A stretch of DNA of 64,000 nucleotides. Origin: Spiroplasma endosymbiont of Dioctria linearis (GTDB taxonomy: Bacteria; Bacillota_I; Bacilli_A; Mycoplasmatales; Mycoplasmataceae). Location: assembly GCF_964030865.1 (NCBI RefSeq), contig NZ_OZ034984.1:1166582-1230581 (forward strand). Reading direction: 5' to 3'. The number at the start of each line of letters is the position of its first letter. Within the stretch, counting starts at the first letter, position 1. Shown one piece after another: positions 40,003 through 50,124 of this stretch. The notes under the pieces are model-generated. The model was not told the DNA's origin. It made no database searches and saw only the letters and a list, made by a program, of their open reading frames with translations. Made by a program: the position numbers and the translations under genes.

Positions 40003-40833
40003 TCATATTTGAAACGGCATAAAAGCAAACGTTTCTCTACCAGTATGGCAAATAATTGTATTTGCTAGATTATCTAATAATCCAATTTCATAGCCGGCTT
40101 CTGTTACTATTTTTTTAACAAGATTGATAGTCTCTTCATCGGTTCTTGAATAAGAAATATCTATTTTCTTATTCTCAGGATAAAGTACTTTTAATAATTT
40201 TAGTGCTTCTTCAACAGCTTTTTTAAAAGTTCTAGTTTTACCTTGTTTATCAATTTCTCCATTGTATTTTAGAATTGGAGTTATTTTCAATATTTTGGCA
40301 AGCCCAGCAGCAGCCTTACTAATTCTGCCACCTCTAACTAATTGAACAAGAGACTTAGGAATGATATAACCATGTATATCATTATAATATTTTTCAATAA
40401 TATCTTTAATTTCTTCTCCAGTTTTACCTTCTTGAATTAATGTTTGAACTAATTCTAATTGACGTTTAATAACTATACTTACACCATTATTGTCAATTAC
40501 ATGTATTTTATTTATATATTTTTCTTCTTGAGAAAACATTCTGAATGTATTAAATTGTCCTGAAAGACCTTTTGAAAGGAATAAGCAAACAACTTGGTCA
40601 TATTCCTTTAATAATTCATCTCATTTTTTCATAACATCACCTGGAATTGACTGAGAAGTTTTCAAAAGTTGTGAATCATTTAATTTATAAAAATCATCTG
40701 TACTCAATTTCTCATCATCAGCTATTTGTTTTCCATCTTCTTTTGTGATCATTAGTGGAACTAAATACAGGTCTTTATAATCTTTAGTATTTTTTATTCC
40801 ACAAGAAGAATCAATTAAAATTGCAATTTTCAT
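40003..40833 (-). CDS. DegV-family fatty-acid-binding protein (copy 3)
   Basis: A 276-residue DegV protein: MKIAILIDSSCGI, LLKTSQSIPGDVMKKWDELLKEY, LSKGLSGQFNTFRM, LVRGGRISKAAAGLAKILKI. First gene of the leftward triplet, with GAGGAG as ribosome-binding site upstream of 40833. Closest relative is copy 2. Separate copies may bind different fatty acids (saturated, mono- and polyunsaturated), as shown for the paralogous FakB proteins of Firmicutes; that division here is inference. Confidence 0.9.
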
Positions 40834-40913
40834 AATTCCTCCTCTATATAAAAGACTTAATATATTATATAATTGTTTTGATATTATTCCAATAGAAAAG
40901 CCAGGTAATTAAT

Positions 40914-41498
40914 ATGAAATTATTTATAAAGTATATTAAAAACTTTAATACAATAAGTGTTATTTTGAGCAATAAAAAAATAACTAGAACTGAAAAAGAT
41001 TTAGATACAGCAATTTTATTTCATGATAAAGAAATTGTTGGTTTTAATATATTTAATTTTAAATCTAATAAAGTATTTTCTTTAGAAGATAAGAGTTTGA
41101 AAAGAAAAGTAAGACCAATTTTGAAAAAATATTTGGGAGATTTTAAACTTGAGAGACAGTTTATTATTGCAAAAATAACTGAATGTGAAAAAATTCCTGA
41201 AACTCATTTATCAAAATGTAAAGTTAATATTGGGAAAAAAGAAGTTCAAATTATCTGTGGAGCTAAAAATGCAAGAAAAAATATTTATACAACATTGGCT
41301 ACAATTGACTCTTGAATGCCTGATGGAACTCAAATTAAACCCGGAAAGCTTAAAGGTTTTGATTCATTTGGGATGTTGTGTTCAGCAAGGGAATTAGGAA
41401 TTAATAATGAAAAATATAATAATGAAGGAATTATGGAATGAGAAGTTGATGATTCATATATTGGTAAATCAATTTGGGAGGTTTTAAATGAAAAATAA
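40914..41498 (+). CDS. tRNA-binding-domain protein (YtpR-like)
   Basis: A 194-residue protein whose C-terminal half is the tRNA-binding OB fold found at the N terminus of PheT and in EMAP-II: IIAKITECEKIPETHLSKCKVNIGKKEVQIICGAKNAR, then DGTQIKPGKLKGFDSFGMLCSARELGI. The N-terminal 85 residues are a small beta-rich domain as in Bacillus YtpR. It probably binds structured RNA; no catalytic activity is known for the family. Trp codons are TGA. It overlaps the nicotinate phosphoribosyltransferase gene by 11 bases. Confidence 0.85.
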
Positions 41499-42531
41499 GT
41501 TTAATATTGATTTAAGAATATTTGAAGATTACTATTCAGCTGATTATTTTAAAAAAACTAGAGAGATTCTTAATAAATTTAAACCAAATCAGTTAGTTAC
41601 AATGCAATGGTTTCAAAGAAAGCAAAACACAGTGATTTGTGGTATTGAAATAATAAAAGAAATTTTAAGGTTATCTAATATTAAAAATCTTGTTGTTGAA
41701 GCTGTTGAAGAAGGAGAAATTGTAAATGCTCTTGAACCTGTTTTAAAAATAACAGGGAAATATAGTGATTTTGCACATTTTGAAGGTCTTTTTGATGGAA
41801 TTCTTTCAAGAGCTTCTACTGTTGCAACAAATGCAAGAAATATCTCAATTGCTGCAAATGGTAAAAAGGTTTTAAATATGAATGATAGAATGGATTATTA
41901 TACAAATCAACAAATTGATGGTTATGCTTCTTCAATTGGAGGAATTAAAAATTTGGTAACATATGCATCTTTTGAGTATTTGGAAGAAGAAACAGTTCTA
42001 AATGGAACAATGCCTCATGCATTAATTGCATCGTTTAATGGGGATTTGATTGCTGCTACTAAGGCTTATAAAGAGGTTTTTCCTAATAATGACTTAGTTG
42101 TGCTTGTTGACTATAATAATGATTGTATAAATGATTCTATAATGGTTTGTAATCACTTTAAAAATGAAATTAAAGCACTAAGGTTGGATACTTCTCCAAA
42201 TTTAGTAGATAAGTCCTTAGCAAATATAGAAGAAGTGGATAATGAGCTTCATGGAGTCAATCCTAAATTAGTAAAAATGCTAAGAGAAAAATTAGATTTA
42301 AACGGCCACCAAAATGTAAAAATTATTGTTTCCTCAGGATTTGATGAAAATAAGATTAGTTATTTTGAAAAAAATAAGGTTCCTGTAGATATTTATGGTG
42401 TAGGAGACGCTATTACTAAAAATAAAATTGGTTTTACAGGAGATATTGTATTAATTGATGGTAAAAAACAATCTAAATTTGGTAGAGAAAATGCCTTTTC
42501 AAACAAGATAAAAAGTATAAAATATAGGTAA
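41488..42531 (+). CDS. pncB: Nicotinate phosphoribosyltransferase
   Basis: A 347-residue enzyme of NAD salvage, forming nicotinate mononucleotide from nicotinate and PRPP. Visible: substrate-region VTMQWFQRKQNTVICGIE, EGEIVNALEPVLKITGKY, FDGILSRASTVATNARNI, NGTMPHALIASF (the conserved GTMPHA motif), VLVDYNND, KALRLDTSP, VSSGFDENKI and YGVGDAITKN. Shorter than E. coli PncB, as usual in mollicutes and Gram-positive type enzymes. One TGG Trp codon (MQWF). Ribosome-binding site TGGGAGG within ytpR's end. Confidence 0.9.
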   Translation: MKNKFNIDLRIFEDYYSADYFKKTREILNKFKPNQLVTMQWFQRKQNTVICGIEIIKEILRLSNIKNLVVEAVEEGEIVNALEPVLKITGKYSDFAHFEGLFDGILSRASTVATNARNISIAANGKKVLNMNDRMDYYTNQQIDGYASSIGGIKNLVTYASFEYLEEETVLNGTMPHALIASFNGDLIAATKAYKEVFPNNDLVVLVDYNNDCINDSIMVCNHFKNEIKALRLDTSPNLVDKSLANIEEVDNELHGVNPKLVKMLREKLDLNGHQNVKIIVSSGFDENKISYFEKNKVPVDIYGVGDAITKNKIGFTGDIVLIDGKKQSKFGRENAFSNKIKSIKYR

Positions 42532-42554
42532 TATTGTATAGAAAGCGGTTTCTT

Positions 42555-43511
42555 ATGAATTTTTTTAGAAAGAAAAAAACTAAAACTAATGTGCTTAAAA
42601 GTTCTAATGAAAAACAAGAAGACAGAGCTCCAAATCATTGAACTTATAATGATGACCCATTATTGAATATGGAACCTTTATTTTCAGATGACCCTGAGGC
42701 TCGCAAACTTTCTAAAAATTTCTCTGCCTCTTCGAGTATGGAACAATTAAATAACTCAGATTCAGCTGTAAGAGATAAACTAATAGAGTTAAGAAAAATT
42801 GTTGGAGCAAAACAAGTAACTGCTCAAAAAAAAGATGGGGTATTAGATTCAATTATTGATCAAGCAAGAAAAAATTCACAAGATATTCAAACTCAAGTAC
42901 TCGAAAATGATCCTGTAATTGCTAAATTACTTAAAATTGAGAATTTAAAAAAATCAGGAGGAGTAGATGAAGAGCTTTACACAGATGTTGAAAAAATTAA
43001 AAAAAGCACTGTTAGTTATGCAGATAGAGCAAAAGAATTTTATTCAAAACATACAACAACAAATAAGGGAGTAGAAAGTGAATTAGACAGAGTAAGGAGA
43101 TTATCTCAAGAGACTCAAATTAGAAGAGAAGAACAAAAAAGAGAAACTGCAAAATTTGAAACTGGAGAATTCGTTAAAGAATTGAAAGTAGATAAAGAAC
43201 CACGCACTATTAAAAGTATTTTTAAAATAGAACCAAGAAGATCTTATACATATGAGATTACAAAGGAACAGGAATTAAAAAATAAGTTATTAGAAATTAA
43301 AAAGGTAAAATTTAAAAATATTGAAGAAGAAATTGAACTTACTATTCAAGAAATTAATTCAAAACAATTTAAAGATCAAAATAAAAAAGCTGAGTTTTTT
43401 CAAGAAAAACTAAAGGAATTTGATCAGTTGTTGAAAAATAGTACTAAAGAAAATAGAAAACCTGAACTTGAACTTATTAAACCAAGAAGAGTTCAAAATA
43501 AAAAGAAATAG
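42555..43511 (+). CDS. Basic coiled-coil protein of unknown function
   Basis: A 318-residue, Lys/Glu-rich, probably helical cytoplasmic protein with no membrane segment. It starts MNFFRKKKTKTNVLKSS (ATG 42555); TGA at 42640 encodes Trp in NHWTYNDDP. A downstream in-frame ATG at 42663 would drop the N terminus. Long heptad-like stretches lie at about 185-215 and 245-300. The C terminus is very basic (IKPRRVQNKKK). A second protein of similar composition and a shared I-K-P-R motif follows after 12 bases. The genes look like a pair that may bind nucleic acid or cytoskeleton; neither is recognised. Confidence 0.6.
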
Positions 43512-43523
43512 GGTGAATTTTAA

Positions 43524-44213
43524 ATGGACAACAAAAATAACGATATTATTTTAGATAAGAAAACGTATGAAACTGAAGAAACAAAAAAGAGACTTGATGA
43601 AATTAAAAATAGTAATATATTAATGAATTCACAATCAACAGCTAATGATTTTTATGTTCCAAAAAGAAAAACTAAAAGTTCTCATTTAGAGAAAGTTCCT
43701 ATTATAAAGCCAAGAAAGAAAAAAAGTCTTCCTTTTAGTCCTGAACAACAAAAAGAAATTGAAGAAACAATTACAAATTTACAATCAGAATATAGAGAAT
43801 TTGATAAATCAAATAAAATTTTTGAAAAGAGACTTTTAAAAGAAGAACAAAAATTATCAAGACTAATTCTTAAAACGAATAGGAAGATTGGTAGTTTAAT
43901 TTTCAAACAAGATACAAACCAATTAGAAAGAACTGTAGAATTGCAAGAAGAATACTTAAAGGCTTTTGATAAGGTTCATGATAATATAGATACAATTGTT
44001 TTGAGAGAGCAAAATATATCTCTTCAAGATAGAAGAAAGCATATTTATAGTAAAGCCTACAATGCAGAAACTGAAAGAGCAAGAAAGCTTATTGAATTAA
44101 GAAATAAAAATAGAGCTACTTGAACAAATCAAATTAAAAAGGAAGTTAAGGAAAATTCAAAAAGAAAAAGTGAAAATTGAATGGAGAGACTTGGAATACT
44201 TGATGATGAATAG
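43524..44213 (+). CDS. Second basic coiled-coil protein
   Basis: A 229-residue charged helical protein without membrane segments, unrecognised. N-terminal 70 residues look disordered, with VPIIKPRKKKSLPFSPEQ (compare LIKPRR at the end of the preceding protein); residues 75-200 look like coiled coil. TGA codons give two Trp near the C terminus (ENWMERLGILDDE). GGTGAATTTTA ribosome-binding region. The last codons form half of a terminator stem. Confidence 0.6.
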
Positions 44214-44236
44214 TTTTTTATTATCAAGTATTTTTA
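44198..44236 (+). terminator. Terminator overlapping the end of the coiled-coil gene
   Basis: ACTTGATGATGAA pairs with TTATTATCAAGT (two G-T pairs) and is followed by ATTTTTAT. Confidence 0.65.
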
Positions 44237-44251
44237 TATGTCAATTTATTT

Positions 44252-44279
44252 TTGAAAAGCCACGTTAGTGTTATATAAT
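44252..44279 (+). promoter_or_regulatory. Sigma-A promoter for the DUF948/YtxH-like/tyrS genes
   Basis: TTGAAA (44252-44257) and TATAAT (44274-44279) with a 16-base spacer, 26 bases before the ATG. Confidence 0.7.
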
Positions 44280-44305
44280 TTTAATAATTATTAGGAGATT
44301 TAGAT

Positions 44306-44656
44306 ATGAACTTAACATTAATTTATGCATCAGCAGCAGTTGAGCAAACACAAACAGTTATGATAATTATTTTATTAGCTTTAGCAATAATTTTAACTTT
44401 GTATACAATAATTACTTTAAGAAAAGTAGGTATTGCAGCAAAAAAAGTTGATTACTTTTTTGAAGATTTAACTTATAAATCAGAAATGCTAAATGCAACA
44501 GTTGACACTGTTGCGAGAGTTACAAATTATGCAGATATTTTTGATGCTTTTGCTAAAAGAAATGTTAAATCATGAGTTAAAGTTGCAACCAAAAATAAGG
44601 ATGTTGTTTATAAACTAGTTGATAAATTAAGAGAATTTGCAAATTCAAAAGATTAG
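44306..44656 (+). CDS. DUF948-like single-pass membrane protein
   Basis: A 116-residue protein with one membrane helix at about residues 15-40 and a cytosolic helical part. The layout, and the helix followed by KVGIAAKKVDYFFEDLTYKS, resembles DUF948 proteins of Firmicutes, which are commonly followed by a YtxH-like gene as here (18 bases downstream). TGA at 44573 encodes Trp. Function of the pair is unknown; B. subtilis relatives are stress proteins. Confidence 0.65.
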
Positions 44657-44674
44657 ATGAGGAGGTATTAAGAT

Positions 44675-45187
44675 ATGTTTAAACTATTAAGATTTGCCTC
44701 ATGAGTTTTTATTGGCATGATGTTAGCCCCAAAAAAAGGTGTTGAGATTAGAGCTGACTTTGTTGATTATTTAAAAAAGTATAGACCACAAATAAAAAAA
44801 TTAATTAATACAATTGAAGAGACTTGAGAAAAATCTCAAGGAAATGAAAGTGATGAAATTGTGGCAAATATTGAAATGAAACTTTCAAATATTAGAGAAG
44901 CTAGTGATGAGCTTGATGCCGCTAAGACAAAGGAATTAGCTTTTAAAGCACTTCAAAAGATTGGTCAAACTACAGTTAAAATTGGACAGGAAATTTCTAA
45001 ATCCAATAATGTAAAAATAATTGCAAAGGACCTGGCTTTAATAACTGTTGATATTATTGATAAAGCAGATGAGGTTTATTCAAAAGTAAAAGATGTATCT
45101 ATTAGTATGAGTGATGATGTTTATGAAACTGGGGATTCAAAAAAAGTAAAAGTAAAAGCAAAACCAAAAATTAAAAAGGAGAAATAA
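44675..45187 (+). CDS. YtxH-like protein
   Basis: A 170-residue protein. It begins MFKLLRFASWVFIGMMLAPKKGVEIRADF (in short: a small hydrophobic segment, then G-x-x-x-APKxG), the YtxH signature (GxLFAPxSG). The rest is helical and charged, ending in a Lys-rich tail KAKPKIKKEK. ATG 44675 with GGAGG ten bases upstream; three TGA Trp codons, one near the start, show that the true N terminus lies before the first later ATG. One base separates its stop from tyrS. Confidence 0.7.
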
Positions 45188-45188
45188 A

Positions 45189-46433
45189 ATGCAAAGTATT
45201 TTAAAAGAATTAGAAGCAAGGGAATTATTGAAACAATACACAAATGAGGAAAAGATAATTAAAGCTCAAAAAGAAGGAGCTGGCTTATATTGTGGTTTTG
45301 ACCCTACAGCTGATTCACTTCATGTAGGTCATTTAATTCAAATTATTAATTTGAAAAGATTTAAAGAATTTGGCTTTAGTCCAATAGCAATTCTTGGTGG
45401 AGGAACTGGTATGATTGGAGATCCAAGTTTTAAAAGTGAAGAAAGAAATTTATTAACTTTAAAACAAGTTGAAAAAAATGTTAATGGTATTAAAAAACAA
45501 TTAAATTTTTTAATACCAGATATTAAAGTTGTCAATAATAATGATTGACTGGGGAAGATGTCTCTTATAGATTTTTTAAGAGAAATTGGTAAGGATTTTA
45601 ATTTAGCTTATTTACTTGCAAAGGAAAACATATCTTCTAGAATTGAAAAGGGACTAAGTATTACAGAATTTTCATATACAATGCTTCAGGGATATGACTT
45701 CTATAAATTATATGAAGACCATAATTGTTGAATGCAAATTGGGGGTTCAGATCAATGAGGTAATATCACAAGTGGAATAGATTATATTGCAAGTAAAATT
45801 GGTAGAGAACATTCAAAGGCTTGTGGAATAACAATGAATCTTTTAACAAAAAAAGATGGAGTAAAGTTTGGCAAAACAGAATCTGGAGCAATCTGATTAG
45901 ATAAAACAAAAACTAGTGAATATGAGTTTTATCAGTTTTTTATTAATCAAGATGATGAAGATTGTGAAAAGTTATTTAAATTTCTAACTACTGTCTCATT
46001 ACAAGAAATTGAAAAAGTTAAGAAGGAACACTCAAAAGAACCTTTTAAAAGATTAATGCAAAAAAAATTAGCTCAGGAAATAACAACTTTTGTTCATGGA
46101 GTAGATGGCCTAAAGAAAGCTGAAAAAATAACTCAAGCATTATTTAGTGGTAATATAGTTGATTTAGAAGAGCAAGAATTATTATCAATAATTAATTCAA
46201 TGGAAAAAGTACAAGTAAATAATAATAAAACTATGGCTGATTTTTTAGTGGAATCTAAAATAGCAACTTCAAAGAGAGAGGCAAGAGAACTACTTAATGA
46301 AGGAGCTATTTGAATTAATAACAATAATAAATTTGACGATAATACTATTGTTAATAAAAAAATGGCAACAATAGATAATTTTATTATTGTTAAAAAAGGT
46401 AAGAAAAAATATATAGTTATAGAAATTTTATAG
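45189..46433 (+). CDS. tyrS: Tyrosyl-tRNA synthetase
   Basis: A 414-residue class I synthetase. HIGH-type motif is HVGHL near residue 44 ([15 protein letters not shown]), the tyrosine site includes [11 protein letters not shown] and YTMLQGYDF, the GGSDQWGN motif follows, and KMSKS-type motif is KFGKT. The C-terminal S4-like RNA-binding domain has [17 protein letters not shown]. Five TGA codons are read as Trp. Starts one base after the YtxH-like gene. Confidence 0.96.
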
Positions 46434-46445
46434 GAGTACTTAATT

Positions 46446-47177
46446 ATGAATTTTAATTTAATCTTAAAAAAAACTTTAGAAGAAATTTTAAATTATTTTA
46501 ATGAAGAGTGTTTTAAAAATATAAAGGTAAATAATAAAAGTATAAAACTAGGATCAAAGGAATTAGTAGATAAAATTACTACTGAAAGTTTAGAATTAAT
46601 TGATTCAATTATTTTTGAAATAAATGGTCTAAGACAAGAAAATCAGGAAATTTTAACAAGACCTAATGTTGATCATAAACTTTATGCAAGTACAGAAATT
46701 TTATTATCATCTGCCTTTGAAGCTTTCAAAAAAGTTAAAGAATCATTTAAAGATTTAAATTTTTTGAAACACTCACAATCTGATGTAGACTTAATTGATC
46801 TAAATGAAAAATTTGTTGTAAGAAAATTAACCTCAAATTGTCAAAGAGTTTTAAATAAGTATGAAAATTTGCCTTCAAGATTTTTAGATAATTTAAAAGT
46901 AGAAGAACTTTTAAATTGCTTTAAAAAAATAATTCCTTGTGAAAATATTAATGATATTGTTGTTTTAGCAAGAGAAGTTTTAATAAAACAAGATGAAATA
47001 AAAAGATTAGATTACTTCATTGATTACAATGCTCTTGTTGATGAATACGGATGAGTGCATAATATTGTTAAATTATCTTCAGCAAATGCTGAACATATGG
47101 GTTTAATAGTAAACGTTGAAATATTTTCAAATGTAATATCTCAAAGTTTTTTTAGTAACTCAAAAGTTAATATTTAA
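46446..47177 (+). CDS. Unknown helical protein
   Basis: A 243-residue, mostly helical cytoplasmic protein without membrane segments or recognised motif. LNFDLxxK-like start MNFNLILKKTLEEILNYFNE has AGGAG upstream. Weak heptad patterns at residues 40-70. A single TGA Trp is near residue 202 (DEYGWVHNIVKLSS). It follows tyrS by 12 bases and ends in a shared terminator, so it is probably cotranscribed with tyrS. No function proposed. Confidence 0.6.
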
Positions 47178-47210
47178 AAAACTGATATTTCTATATATCA
47201 GTTTTTTTAG
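47177..47210. terminator. Bidirectional terminator
   Basis: AAAAACTGATAT pairs with ATATCAGTTTTT between two convergent genes; the last codons of the minus-strand gene lie in the stem. Confidence 0.8.
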
Positions 47211-47934
47211 TTTTATTCATTTCATGTATTTTTTTGAAATAAGATTTTTTAAATGGATAATAAATGGTTCCATTTTTAATTCTTTCGAGATATTCCTTTT
47301 TAATTTTTGTTTGAAATAATTCATTTTTTTCAGAGCTGGGATTATTGTAAAAAGTATAAACTACATGATCTAGAATATCAGCTAGTCTAATAACATCAGT
47401 TAGCTTACTTGAAAGGTAGTAGGTATTTATAGTATATGGTTTTTCAATATAATTAGTTTTTAAGAGATTTTCTAATTGATTATATTCAGTTTTCTTTAAA
47501 TTTCTTTCATCCATCAGAATAAAAATTCTTTTACATTTTTCTTCAAAAGAAAATAATTTTGAATTAAAATGTACTAAATTGTTAACAAAGAAATCATATG
47601 CTAACATTTCATTAACAGTAAAATGTTCACTAAGTTCTTTTCTAGAAACAACAGAAAAAATAGGATATATAAGATTACCAATTTCTTCAAATATTCTATT
47701 TATAAAATCTACCATTGCCAGTTCATCAGATTTGTTTCCTTTTAACTCAAAGTTTTTGGGAATATTATATTTATTCTTAATCTCATTTTCAATTAGACGA
47801 ATTTTTGTCTTAACAAGGTCCTTATCAGAATATAAAAAACCACCAACAATAAAGTAGTTCGCTATATCATTTTTATTTAATTTTCCGCTTTCATCTAAAG
47901 CAATGTATAATTTTTCATCTATGAAATTTGCCAT
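47191..47934 (-). CDS. DUF3800-domain protein
   Basis: A 247-residue protein of the DUF3800 family: YIALDESGKLNKND at residues 10-23, then YFIVGGFLYSD, RIFILMDERNLKK in the middle and VIRLADILDHVVY towards the end, supplying the spaced acidic residues (DES, DE, D) suggestive of a metal-dependent, RNase-H-like fold. DUF3800 genes often occur near defence or mobile genes, but the biochemical role is unsettled. ATG 47934 is preferred over 47946 because GAGG (47940-47943) is the likely ribosome-binding site. A perfect 28-base palindrome stands about 30 bases upstream. Confidence 0.8.
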   Translation of the reverse strand: MANFIDEKLYIALDESGKLNKNDIANYFIVGGFLYSDKDLVKTKIRLIENEIKNKYNIPKNFELKGNKSDELAMVDFINRIFEEIGNLIYPIFSVVSRKELSEHFTVNEMLAYDFFVNNLVHFNSKLFSFEEKCKRIFILMDERNLKKTEYNQLENLLKTNYIEKPYTINTYYLSSKLTDVIRLADILDHVVYTFYNNPSSEKNELFQTKIKKEYLERIKNGTIYYPFKKSYFKKIHEMNKTKKTDI

Positions 47935-47965
47935 AAAATTCCTCATTTATAATATTTTATCATAT

Positions 47966-47993
47966 ATGAATATTTAAATATTTAAATATTCAT
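47966..47993. repeat. Perfect 28-base palindrome (operator candidate)
   Basis: A gapless inverted repeat, ATGAATATTTAAAT joined to its exact complement, lying between the divergent DUF3800 gene and pgsA. There is no T run, so it is unlikely to be a terminator. It could be an operator or a cruciform-forming site. Confidence 0.7.
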
Positions 47994-48046
47994 AGGTTAG
48001 TTATTAGTGTTGTATTATAATAACAAAGAGTGAAAAGAGGTTCTTT

Positions 48047-48706
48047 ATGAATTTAGCAAATAAAATTACATTAGTTAGAATACTTTTAATTCCCTTAATA
48101 GTTATCTTGCTACTATTAACTCCAGTAGACCCTATTTATAGTGGAGTGCCTGCACTAAAATTAACTGTTATTAATATTGGAAATTATAATCTGACATTAA
48201 CATATCTAATTGCGGGAATATTATTTATTATTGCTAGTTTAACAGATATGTTGGATGGTTATGTAGCTAGAAAATATAATATGGTTACAAATTTTGGTAA
48301 GTTTTTCGATTCAATTGCAGATAAACTTTTAACTAATGCAATTTTAATTATATTTGCTTGCTTTAAAATAATTCCAATTTGGATGTGTGTTATTTTAATA
48401 TGTAGAGATTTTATAATTGATGTTGTAAGGCAAATATTAGCGAATTCTGCAGTGGTAATGGCTGCAAATCAAATGGGAAGAATTAGAGCAACAGCTGAAA
48501 TGTTAGGTTTATCAATTTTATTTTTCTTGGGTATTCAATGTTGAGATGGAATGGGAGAGTATGGTTGAGTAAACCAAGTTGTTATAATTCCAATGTATTT
48601 AACTACACTTCTTTCAATTATTTCTGCTTTTATATATATAAAAGCAAATAAAAAAGTTTTATTTGATAGTTCAATGGAGAAAAAAAATGAAGAAAAACCA
48701 GAATAA
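48047..48706 (+). CDS. pgsA: CDP-diacylglycerol-glycerol-3-phosphate 3-phosphatidyltransferase
   Basis: A 219-residue integral membrane enzyme making phosphatidylglycerol phosphate. The CDP-alcohol phosphotransferase signature is complete: TDMLDGYVARKYNMVTNFGK followed by FFDSIADK (D-x2-DG-x2-AR-x8-G-x3-D-x3-D) near residues 67-89. Four to six hydrophobic segments. Opens NLANKITLVRILLIP as in Firmicute PgsA. AAAGAGG ribosome-binding site. Trp codons include TGG and TGA. Its end overlaps the next gene by 20 bases. Confidence 0.93.
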
Positions 48707-49487
48707 AAACTCATATGCTATAGTAACGGGAGCAAGTAAGGGACTTGGCTATGCATATTGTGAAGAACTACTTAAGTTGGGTTATAACATTATTGGTGTG
48801 GCAAGAGATACAAGTTCTCTTAAAGAACTACAAAATAAGTATTTGGAATTAAAAGTGGAAGCATGAGATATAGATCTAAGCGATATTAAAAACTCCTATA
48901 AACTTATTGAGAAAACTAAAAATTTTGACATTGAAATTGTAATTAATAATGCTGGTTATGGTGTTTGAGGTTTTTTTGAAGAAACTGATTTAGAGCAAGA
49001 ACTAAATATGATAGACTTAAATATTAAAACGCTGCATATAATTACTAAACTATATGTTCAAGAATTTCAAAAAAATAACAAGGGTAGAATATTTAATATA
49101 GGTTCTATGGCATCATTTACTCCAGCTCCGGTTTTTTCAAGCTACTATGCTTCAAAAGCTTATGTTTGAAGTTTGGGAGTAGCAATTAATACAGAATTGA
49201 AAAAAGCCAAATCTAAAGTTAGAGTTATCACTTTATGTCCAGGACCTTTAAAAACTGACTTTTGAAATAGAAGTAGTAACCAAAAAGAGGCAAAATATAA
49301 ATCAACAATTAAAGTTATGAAGACAAGTGTGTATGCAAAAAAGAGTTTGTATGCGGGACTAAAAACTAAAAGAAAAAACTATATCATAACAGGTAGAAGT
49401 AATAAGTTTGCTAAATCCCTTACAAAATGAGCGCCTCAATCAGTAGTATTGAACTCTGTTTATAATTATCAAAGAAAGAGAAAATAA
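48687..49487 (+). CDS. Short-chain dehydrogenase/reductase
   Basis: A 266-residue SDR. Cofactor motif VTGASKGLG near residue 14, NNAGYG near 89, catalytic YYASKAY preceded by a Ser in GSMASF, and CPGPLKTDF after it. ATG 48687 is favoured by GGAGA 7 bases upstream and lies inside pgsA. VARD after the second strand suggests NADP. The substrate is unknown; the family (DltE/YqjQ-like) is broad. TGA codons give six Trp. The stop overlaps the next gene (TAATG). Confidence 0.88.
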
Positions 49488-49993
49488 TGTTAAGTAATAA
49501 AAATATTGAATTAGCTATAAACCTTTTAAATAAAAACAAAATAGTTATTTTACCAACAGATACAATATATGGTATTAGTGCTCTTTATAGCGAAGAAAAT
49601 CAAAAAAAAATTAATTTAATTAAAAAGTCAGAGTCCTCAAAAAAGCTAATTATTCTATTCTCAAGATTTAATCAGTTAAAAAAAATTGTAAAAGTTGATA
49701 AAGCTTTTAAAAAAAATACTAAGGAGAAATTACCCATAACTCAAATTATTAATTCTAAATTTGGTCCAATGGCTTTTAGAAAGGTCAAAAGAAAAGATTT
49801 GAAGAAAATAATAAATAGAGTAGGTCTAATTTTCTCAACGAGTGTTAACTATTCGGGAAATAAATTTTTAACCAAAAAAGAAGAATTAGAATTATTTAAT
49901 ATACAAATTAGTGAGATATTTTGAGATGGTGAACTAAGTTCCAAACCTTCAAAAATTGTAAATCTTGCTACTAATAAAGTGATTAGAGAATAA
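49487..49993 (+). CDS. TsaC/Sua5/YrdC-family protein
   Basis: A 168-residue member of the L-threonylcarbamoyladenylate synthase family, which starts t6A37 modification of tRNAs. N-terminal segment IVILPTDTIYGISALY is the canonical PTDTxYG motif, GPMAFRKVKRKD corresponds to the Pro-G-P-T region but in divergent form, and STSVNYSGN matches the STSAN motif. Shorter than typical TsaC (about 190), with the middle reduced. TGA at 49922 gives Trp. One-base overlap with the SDR gene. Confidence 0.82.
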
Positions 49994-49994
49994 A

Positions 49995-50025
49995 AAAAAT
50001 TATCTACTTATAGATAATTTTTTTT
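49995..50025 (+). terminator. Terminator after the TsaC-like gene
   Basis: AAAATTATCTA pairs with TAGATAATTTT, followed by T. Confidence 0.85.
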
Positions 50026-50124
50026 ATTAATATACTTTTAATTGAAATTGGAATTTTATTTATATTAATATAAAATATTTGTACAAGTGGGTTTTATGGG
50101 TGGGTTATGAAAAAGGAGATAAGT

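Noticed and set aside
42663..43511. Later ATG as start of the first basic coiled-coil gene
   Set aside because: The frame stays open upstream through a UGA Trp codon to ATG 42555, which adds a typical basic N terminus; the later start has no clear ribosome-binding site.
44823..44841. Inverted repeat CTTGAGA...TCTCAAG
   Set aside because: It lies inside the YtxH-like coding sequence with no T run after it; probably chance.
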